Shown here: one piece after another, positions 31,125-36,325 of the stretch
Layout of the letters: every line of letters starts with the position of its first letter
Numbering within the stretch: the stretch's first letter is position 1
NCBI GenBank assembly: GCA_017381035.1
Contig: JAFOCW010000013.1
Span: 1 to 36,325 of the forward strand
Length of the DNA stretch: 36,325 nt
Direction: 5' to 3'
Source: Clostridia bacterium
GTDB taxonomy: Bacteria; Bacillota; Clostridia; Oscillospirales; Acutalibacteraceae
Notes under the pieces: model-generated
What the model was told of the DNA's origin: nothing
The model's database searches: none
Seen by the model: only the letters and a program-made list of their open reading frames with translations
Made by a program: the position numbers and the translations under genes

Positions 31125-32435
31125 TTACGCGCAATGATTTAAAATTGTGCTCCATTCATCTGATGAAAAATATGATTTTATATCTTTGCCGCTGTATTCG
31201 GATAGCTTTTCCACAAACTTTTTGAATTTTTGTTGTTTCGAATAACCCGAGTACAACTTTTCGTTTGCCTGCAAGTTTTGAAATGTCTTTTTAAACGGTT
31301 CCCAACCTATATCGTTCTTAATTTTCATAAAGCGTTCGGTTGCGCCGAAAATATCATAGTTTTTTGAAAAATCTGTGCCGAGTATATTGTATGCATTTAT
31401 AATATCTGCGCCATAAAACACCGTTGATGCATCGAATTCGGACGGAGCTGCTGCCACGTTATTAGTTTCCAATACATAGGCCAGCTTTAAATCGGTTAAC
31501 AGTTCGGTTTCAAAATTCCAAGGTCTGTTCATATCGAACATATGACCCATTTCGTGCAAAGCGCAGAAGTTCCAGTCGCTTTTGCGACTAGCCATTTTTC
31601 TCAAATCATCTACAATAAAGGTGCTATCTATATGAATTATATTTGAGTTGTCTATTACCCACCCTATATATTTGCTGGGCTTATACGCTTCAACAACAAT
31701 TGTTTCATACGGTTTATAATTGGTTAATTCGTAAAATGTGTAATATGCTTTTTCAAGTTCTTGCGCCCATTGTTGTAGTCGGGCTTCGCTAATTACGTTT
31801 AAGATATCTAACGGTAATTGCAACTTAATAATATTATTCTTGCTTGCAAATTCTAAATATTGTTTTGGCTCGTTAGCGCTTATATCTGTAAGTTCCCACT
31901 CCTGCATACTGTTGTTAGTATCGCGAAGCTGAAGTTCTGCTCTTGAACCGTTAAACCCTAAACAATATGAGTGATTTCCGTTATATAAAAACGTAAAGGT
32001 TCCGTTTGCATTTTTGCTTACGTTCCAAATTTGAACGTCGTAGCCGGTAAGTTGCCACAATTTAACCGTTGTGCCTTGCGCAACATAGGCATTGTCTATA
32101 TCAAACATCAAATCTGTTTCGTAGGCGTATACATTATATCCGTTATTTTGTACATATTTGAATTGCCATTTGCAAGCGTTATCGCTTAAAACCAAATTGT
32201 TGCCGTTAAAAGACAAATATTTATTGTTTGTTTTACTGTAAAATGTATATATACCACCGTCTGTAACCGTTGTTGTTTTATTTGTATTAGTGGTGTTTGC
32301 ATCGTCTACCGTGGAAATGTTGCTTGAATATACATAGTCCGAACTTATTGTTTCGTTCACATTTGGCGTTCCGGCGCAACCAACACACGTAGTTAAAAAT
32401 AAAATAAAAGAAATTATTAAGGCAAATTTTTTCAT
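31125..32435 (-). CDS. Lipoprotein with lectin-like domain and M60-like metallopeptidase
   Basis: This is a 436-residue surface protein. A lipoprotein signal ends in CVGC (Cys20). About residues 55-185 resemble a ricin-type beta-trefoil lectin (YTFYSKTNNKYLSF, then IWNVSKNANGTFTFLYN and LQLRDTNNSMQEWEL). The C-terminal half carries HEMGHMFD, the HExxH zinc motif of gluzincins, with Glu further on (NFETE) as in M60-like/enhancin peptidases known to cut mucin-type glycoproteins. It is visibly richer in A and T, with AAT/TAT-rich codons unlike its neighbours, which suggests transfer. AAAGG precedes the ATG. It lies beside the duplicated tRNA end. Confidence 0.82.
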   Translation of the reverse strand: MKKFALIISFILFLTTCVGCAGTPNVNETISSDYVYSSNISTVDDANTTNTNKTTTVTDGGIYTFYSKTNNKYLSFNGNNLVLSDNACKWQFKYVQNNGYNVYAYETDLMFDIDNAYVAQGTTVKLWQLTGYDVQIWNVSKNANGTFTFLYNGNHSYCLGFNGSRAELQLRDTNNSMQEWELTDISANEPKQYLEFASKNNIIKLQLPLDILNVISEARLQQWAQELEKAYYTFYELTNYKPYETIVVEAYKPSKYIGWVIDNSNIIHIDSTFIVDDLRKMASRKSDWNFCALHEMGHMFDMNRPWNFETELLTDLKLAYVLETNNVAAAPSEFDASTVFYGADIINAYNILGTDFSKNYDIFGATERFMKIKNDIGWEPFKKTFQNLQANEKLYSGYSKQQKFKKFVEKLSEYSGKDIKSYFSSDEWSTILNHCA

Positions 32436-32568
32436 ATTCTCGCACCTTTCTTAAGAAAATTCTAACATAACATATTTTACCAAAAACTATTAGCAATTGC
32501 AAATGTCATATTTAATAATTCTGTATGGCACGGAGATTTTTTTGCCATAATAATACCGAGGTGGTTTT

Positions 32569-33186
32569 ATGAAAAATTCTTCTCGGGTTGTGTCGGTCGT
32601 TTTGGGAGCGCTTACGGTTTTGTGCGGAATTTTAACCGTTATCGGCATACTTTTGCTCCCTGCCGAGCTTGCCACCCCCGAAGAGCCTGCCGGCGAAAAT
32701 ATTTCGGGCATCGGCTACTATGACGCTGTCGGGAACAAGGGTCTGCTTTTTACACTGCCCGACGGTTCGGGTGCATTTATTTATTTAGATTTTTCGGAAA
32801 TTTTAACACACTGCTATCTTTTTTCGTCTGATGCTGTGGCGGCGGCCGAAAATTTGCCCTATTTTATTGACTACACGTTCAACGTTACCCCCGAATTTTT
32901 GGCTAAACTGTGCGACCGACTGGGTGGAATTGTTTTACCCGATAAGGACGGCGAAAACTCCCTTTATTTTTCTTCTTCCCTTTTATCTTTTTGGCAAAAT
33001 ACACCAAGCGAGGAACAAAGGTTACAACTTTGTATTTCTTTTTTCGATAAAATTGCGAAAACGGGGTTGTCTTCGGAAGACTTTATGTTTATAATTGAAG
33101 AAACAAACACGAATTTAAGCTATTCGGTATGTTACGACTGGATGCCGCACATAAAAGAGATGCTTTGCAACTACGTTTTCGGCTAA
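32569..33186 (+). CDS. Membrane-anchored, degenerate LCP-like protein
   Basis: This 205-residue protein has an N-terminal membrane anchor (about residues 8-31) and an extracellular part. The segment YFIDYTFNVTPEFLAKLCDRLGGIVL strongly recalls the VDALGGV region of LytR-CpsA-Psr (LCP) proteins, which attach polymers to peptidoglycan, and the spacing to the following helical part (EEQRLQLCISFFDKIA) fits too. However, the protein is short and the catalytic Arg residues of LCP enzymes are not visible, so it may be a non-catalytic relative. GAGGTGG lies before the ATG at 32569. It precedes the transglutaminase-like gene by 36 bases, probably as an operon. Confidence 0.6.
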   Translation: MKNSSRVVSVVLGALTVLCGILTVIGILLLPAELATPEEPAGENISGIGYYDAVGNKGLLFTLPDGSGAFIYLDFSEILTHCYLFSSDAVAAAENLPYFIDYTFNVTPEFLAKLCDRLGGIVLPDKDGENSLYFSSSLLSFWQNTPSEEQRLQLCISFFDKIAKTGLSSEDFMFIIEETNTNLSYSVCYDWMPHIKEMLCNYVFG

Positions 33187-33222
33187 TGCGGCAAAATTAA
33201 AACAAAAAAGGGGGTTAAGGGC

Positions 33223-34548
33223 ATGAAGAAAATGACTGCAATTTTGCTTGCGGTTTTGTTTTTATTTGCGGCGGCGGCCTGCAAAAAGCTTCCTGCTTCT
33301 AACCCTAACCCGTCCCCTTCGCTTCCGGTTGCTTCTTTTGAAGAGGTGTCCGAGCCGTCCTCTTCGGGTGAAAGTTCTTCGGGCTTTTCCTCTATGGTTT
33401 CTTCGTCTGATAGCTCTTCGGACGATTATTCCGATACTTCGTCGAGCGAGCCTTACCTTCCCCCACCGACCACACCGCTTAACCATTCCGACCACCACTG
33501 CTATTCCTACCTTACCGATATACAAAAACAGTATTATAATTCTATGCACACTGCGGCCGAGCAGATGCACGCTTCCTGGGTGGTGCTTGGTCCCCTGACT
33601 GAAAACTACACCGCCGACGTGGCAGTTGTAAGGCACGCTCTGGTTACCGACCACCCCGATATTTTCTGGTTGCCCCCCTATTACGTAACGGCATCGGGCA
33701 CCGACGCAGACGACAACCCTGCCGCACTTATAATGTTTTCTTCTTCGGCCGAAGTTTCGCCGTCTTATAACATAACCCGTGCCGAAAAGGCTTATATGGA
33801 GCAGGAATTAACAACGGCGGTAGCCCTTATTATTTCGCAGGTAACCTCTTCCGACCCGTTTGAAATTGAACTTCAGCTACATGATATGCTGTGCCAAAAG
33901 GTTACATATTCGCTTGACCCGTCCGACCCATATATTTACACCGCTTACGGCGCACTTGTTAACGGAAGCGCACTTTGCGAAGGGTATTCACGGGCAATGC
34001 AGCTTCTGCTTAACCAGTTTGACATTCAGTCCACCACCATTTCGGGCGTTGCCGCAGGCGCAGGCCACATGTGGAACGCCGTAAAAATAGGCGAAGACTG
34101 GCACCACTTAGACGCAACCTGGAACGATACGGCCACCGGCTTTATTTCGCACGAATACTTCGGCTTAACCGACGAAGAAATACTTAAAGACCACGTTTTT
34201 GCTAACGATTCTTCGGCCCTTACCCCCGAAGAGCTGGCTTCGGGCGCAGTTTCCTTTAACACCTTCAGACCCGTTTGTACAAACGGTAATTACAACTTCT
34301 TTTTAAAGAAGGGCTTTGTATTCGGGGCTGAAAACCTAAGTGAACTTGCGGAATATGTAGCTAACGCTACAGAAAATGCGGTGGAAGTTAAATTTTCCGA
34401 CCCCGAGTTTAAAGAACAGTTCGCACAAAACAGCGAAACTGTTTTGCAGGAGCTGAGTTCCCTGCTTGCATTAAACCACGGCGCTAATTATTATATTGGT
34501 CGCTACTCGGTATCGGTTCACACACTAAAGCTTTATAAAACGGTATAA
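33223..34548 (+). CDS. Transglutaminase-like lipoprotein
   Basis: This is a 441-residue lipoprotein. A signal with AAAC lipobox (Cys20) is followed by a very Ser-rich linker (about residues 25-80, with many Ser-Ser pairs) that may span the cell wall. The transglutaminase-like core shows the Cys (SALCEGYSRAMQLLLNQF), His (GAGHMWNAVKI) and Asp (HHLDATWND) of the catalytic triad in the right order. Such proteins usually act as peptidases or cross-linkers at the cell surface; the substrate is unknown. A GGGGG-rich ribosome binding region precedes the ATG at 33223. It follows the LCP-like gene and ends in a strong terminator. Confidence 0.88.
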   Translation: MKKMTAILLAVLFLFAAAACKKLPASNPNPSPSLPVASFEEVSEPSSSGESSSGFSSMVSSSDSSSDDYSDTSSSEPYLPPPTTPLNHSDHHCYSYLTDIQKQYYNSMHTAAEQMHASWVVLGPLTENYTADVAVVRHALVTDHPDIFWLPPYYVTASGTDADDNPAALIMFSSSAEVSPSYNITRAEKAYMEQELTTAVALIISQVTSSDPFEIELQLHDMLCQKVTYSLDPSDPYIYTAYGALVNGSALCEGYSRAMQLLLNQFDIQSTTISGVAAGAGHMWNAVKIGEDWHHLDATWNDTATGFISHEYFGLTDEEILKDHVFANDSSALTPEELASGAVSFNTFRPVCTNGNYNFFLKKGFVFGAENLSELAEYVANATENAVEVKFSDPEFKEQFAQNSETVLQELSSLLALNHGANYYIGRYSVSVHTLKLYKTV

Positions 34549-34577
34549 AAAAAGACGAGCTGATGGCTCGTCTTTTT
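34547..34577 (+). terminator. Terminator of the transglutaminase-like gene
   Basis: AAAAAAGACGAGC / GCTCGTCTTTTTT with a 5-base loop, beginning at the stop codon. Confidence 0.9.
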
Positions 34578-34664
34578 TCAGGTGTCAGGTGTCAGGTATC
34601 AGATGTCAGTTTGTGCCTTTGGCACGCTTTAAACCTTAAACCTGAAACCTTAAACCTGAAACCT
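34578..34664. repeat. CAGGTGT / AACCTGAAACC repeat with central hairpin
   Basis: Tandem CAGGTGT-like units are followed by a GTGCC-TTT-GGCAC hairpin (34614-34626) and tandem AAACCTTAAACCTGAA-like units. The two outer parts are imperfect inverted copies of each other, so the whole could fold back. Relatives lie at 16026-16058 and 24431-24492. Confidence 0.65.
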
Positions 34665-34723
34665 AAAAAAGCACTCCGAAGGGAGACACTCCGTAAGGAA
34701 GTTGTCTCCCTTTGGCTTTTGTA
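34665..34723. other. Long hairpin with A and T runs
   Basis: GGGAGACA and TTGTCTCCC pair around a 13-base loop, flanked by AAAAAAGC and GGCTTTTG. It resembles an extra terminator and may be a remnant of the break beside it. Confidence 0.5.
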
Positions 34724-34736
34724 GTCAGCCAGAATG

Positions 34737-34760
34737 ATTGAATTGTAAGGATAATTCAAT
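34737..34760. promoter_or_regulatory. Perfect 8-8-8 palindrome before broken gene
   Basis: ATTGAATT, an 8-base spacer and AATTCAAT form a perfect dyad about 20 bases before the start codon of the DUF6809-like remnant. It is a likely operator or an RNA hairpin; no regulator is known to me for it. Confidence 0.45.
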
Positions 34761-34781
34761 TCATAACGGAGGATTACGAAA

Positions 34782-34994
34782 ATGACAAACTTTATTGAAG
34801 AATTTTACTATGGCAATTTAGATCCACAAGCCCGCAGTACAGGAAACGAAGATATTGTTCTGTGCGGGGTGTTGTTAAAATTTAACGATTATAAAGCTTT
34901 GTTAAATATGCTATTTTATCGCTTAAACCGTATGGAATTTGGTCGGGTAGCATTCTCCAACGCCAATTACCCTCTTGTGTGCCTGGAATATTGA
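34782..34994 (+). pseudogene. Truncated DUF6809-like gene
   Basis: The first 20 or so residues, TNFIEEFYYGNLDPQARS, match the start of DUF6809-type small proteins of Clostridia as I remember them, and an ideal ribosome binding site (GGAGG) stands before the ATG. After about base 34845 the frame has no family likeness and runs into the antisense of the malQ end. The native protein should be about 85-100 residues. The gene is therefore probably cut by a rearrangement or an assembly join; the remaining 70-residue frame is unlikely to be functional. Confidence 0.6.
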
Positions 34995-36325
34995 TTCTTG
35001 CCTCGTTAGAAAGCTCAAGATAATCCTGCATTTGCGCCACAAAAAGTCGAGCAACGCTGCTCATACCGCCACGGATAGTTCCCCAAACATACCCTTCGTG
35101 TTCATTAAGACCAAGATAATCCTCGGCCTTTTTTAAATCACTGGGGGTTAATTGTGAAAGCCAACCCTTTATGGTGTCATTATCGTGAGTGCCTGTATAA
35201 CAAACACAGTTTTTATTATAAGCGTGTGGAAGGTAAACGCTGTCTTCATTAGCGCCAAATGCAAATTCCAACACCTTCATACCGGGAAATTCAGAATCCT
35301 TTAAAAGCTGTAATACCTCTTGTGATGGATACCCCAAATCCTCAGCAATAAAGCTTATGCTTGGGAGGCGGTTTTTAAGAGTGGATATAAGTGACATACC
35401 CGGACCCTTTACCCAACGGCCGTTCGTTGCGGTTTTTTCGCCGTAAGGCACTGCCCAAAAGCTTTCGAAACCACGGAAATGGTCAATGCGAACAACATCA
35501 TAAAGCTTTGCCGCACCTTCGATACGCTTTATCCACCATTCATAGCCGTTTTGCTGCATAACATCATAAGCATAAAGCGGATTCCCCCACAGCTGACCAT
35601 CGGCTGTGAATTGGTCGGGCGGTACACCCGCAACCTCGGTAGGAAAGCCCTTTTCATCCAACTGAAAGCATTCGGGTGAAGCCCAAACATCAACCGAATC
35701 AAGTGCAACATAAATAGGTAAATCACCTATAATTCCAACCGAATGCTCGTGCGCGTATTCGCGCAGCGCATTCCACTGATTAAAGAAAAGAAACTGTATA
35801 TAGGTAAAAAGGCGGATATCGTCTGCCAATTTCTCAGTGTAAAATTTTATTGCTTCCGGCTTTCTGAGGCGGATGTCCTCATCAGGCCATTCAAGCCACG
35901 AAAGCATATTAAAATGCCTTTTAAGCGCCATAAAAAGTGCATAATCTAAAAGCCAATACGAATTCGCACTTTTAAATGCTTCAATGCGGTCAAAATCCCT
36001 GTCCCAGCCGCGCTCACACACTTTTTGCAAAAGGGTGTAGCGGTTTTCATACAGCGCACCATAATCAACAAGGCAAGGGTTATCGCCCCAAAACAGCGCA
36101 TCAATTTCCGACTGTTCTAAAAGACCATCCTCTACCAAAATATCAAGGTCGATATAATAAGGGTTACCCGCATGGGTGGAGGGACTTTGATAGGGCGAAT
36201 CGCCATAGCTTGTGGGACCCACAGGCAAAATTTGCCACCAAGACTGATTAGATGCCTGTAAAAAGTTTATAAAATCGCGCGATGCCTTACCCAATGTACC
36301 AATGCCATAAGGTGATGGTAGGGTG
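34882..36325 (-). CDS. malQ: 4-alpha-glucanotransferase (amylomaltase, GH77), partial
   Basis: This enzyme transfers alpha-1,4-glucan segments during maltodextrin or glycogen use and belongs to GH77. About 480 residues are visible and the N-terminal start lies beyond the window: at the very edge the frame still reads LPSPYGIGTLGKAS, the family's early conserved motif. Catalytic parts are present: VVRIDHFRGFESFW (nucleophile Asp), SFIAEDLGYPS (acid/base Glu) and CYTGTHDNDTIKGW (third Asp). The C-terminus is complete (ARINIPGTQEGNWRWR and a short tail ending KLYNR). No terminator follows before the broken DUF6809-like gene, which reads toward it; this fits a break just downstream. Confidence 0.95.
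   Translation of the reverse strand, partial: TLPSPYGIGTLGKASRDFINFLQASNQSWWQILPVGPTSYGDSPYQSPSTHAGNPYYIDLDILVEDGLLEQSEIDALFWGDNPCLVDYGALYENRYTLLQKVCERGWDRDFDRIEAFKSANSYWLLDYALFMALKRHFNMLSWLEWPDEDIRLRKPEAIKFYTEKLADDIRLFTYIQFLFFNQWNALREYAHEHSVGIIGDLPIYVALDSVDVWASPECFQLDEKGFPTEVAGVPPDQFTADGQLWGNPLYAYDVMQQNGYEWWIKRIEGAAKLYDVVRIDHFRGFESFWAVPYGEKTATNGRWVKGPGMSLISTLKNRLPSISFIAEDLGYPSQEVLQLLKDSEFPGMKVLEFAFGANEDSVYLPHAYNKNCVCYTGTHDNDTIKGWLSQLTPSDLKKAEDYLGLNEHEGYVWGTIRGGMSSVARLFVAQMQDYLELSNEARINIPGTQEGNWRWRMLPDQIPYGLSDKIAYLTKLYNR

Noticed and set aside
33262-33654. Minus-strand Arg-rich frame
   Set aside because: It is the complement of the Ser-rich linker of the transglutaminase-like gene; the Arg content is a by-product.

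Overview
The window comes from a low-to-middle GC Gram-positive bacterium, most likely an uncultured gut or rumen member of the class Clostridia (Bacillota). The grounds are the gene orders rpsO-pnp and rpsF-ssb-rpsR, type III pantothenate kinase beside an ECF-type vitamin transporter subunit, strong AGGAGG-type ribosome binding sites, consensus sigma-A promoters, many lipoproteins, and families typical of Clostridia (DUF5696, DUF3048, a DUF6809 remnant). No rRNA, CRISPR array, integrase or transposase gene was seen.

Region 1 (1-12700, all minus strand) is one long carbohydrate-uptake operon. In transcription order it holds a very large substrate-binding protein with N-terminal carbohydrate-binding-like domains, a MalF-type and a MalG-type permease, a beta-propeller/TPR/Yip1 membrane protein, a secreted DUF5696 protein, a second MalF-type and MalG-type permease pair, and a second, ordinary-sized binding lipoprotein cut by the window start. 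No ATPase is encoded, so a shared MsmX-like ATPase elsewhere is inferred. A 550-base divergent control region with two dyads separates it from the potassium genes.

Region 2 (13069-19180, plus strand) holds trkA-trkH for K+ uptake, a small ribbon-helix-helix/Cys-rich cassette bracketed by two identical terminators, a 390-base element with perfect 28-base terminal inverted repeats filled with mini-hairpins, an SLC6-type Na+ symporter, a cytidylate-kinase-like protein and a small membrane protein.

Region 3 (19388-25240) is housekeeping: rpsO and pnp with structured leaders, the minus-strand rpsF-ssb-rpsR operon with a probable S6:S18 leader, coaX, and a probable pantothenate ECF S component. 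Two more hairpin arrays lie here.

Region 4 (25240-31110) has two tRNA-Arg genes (anticodons ACG and CCG), each followed by odd partial copies of its own 3' end, plus a DUF3048 lipoprotein, a permuted-papain-fold protein, a cytoplasmic GH3 glucosidase overlapping a SLOG protein, and a YgjV-like membrane protein.

Region 5 (31125-36325) looks accessory: an AT-rich M60-like metallopeptidase with a lectin-like domain, a degenerate LCP-like protein, a transglutaminase-like lipoprotein, a broken DUF6809 gene, and malQ cut by the window end.

The least explained signal is a family of modular mini-hairpin arrays (16548-16937, 19177-19322, 22163-22375, and fragments at 25243-25320). Stems are conserved between copies. 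Differences fall in loops and linkers, and one stem shows a compensated base-pair change.
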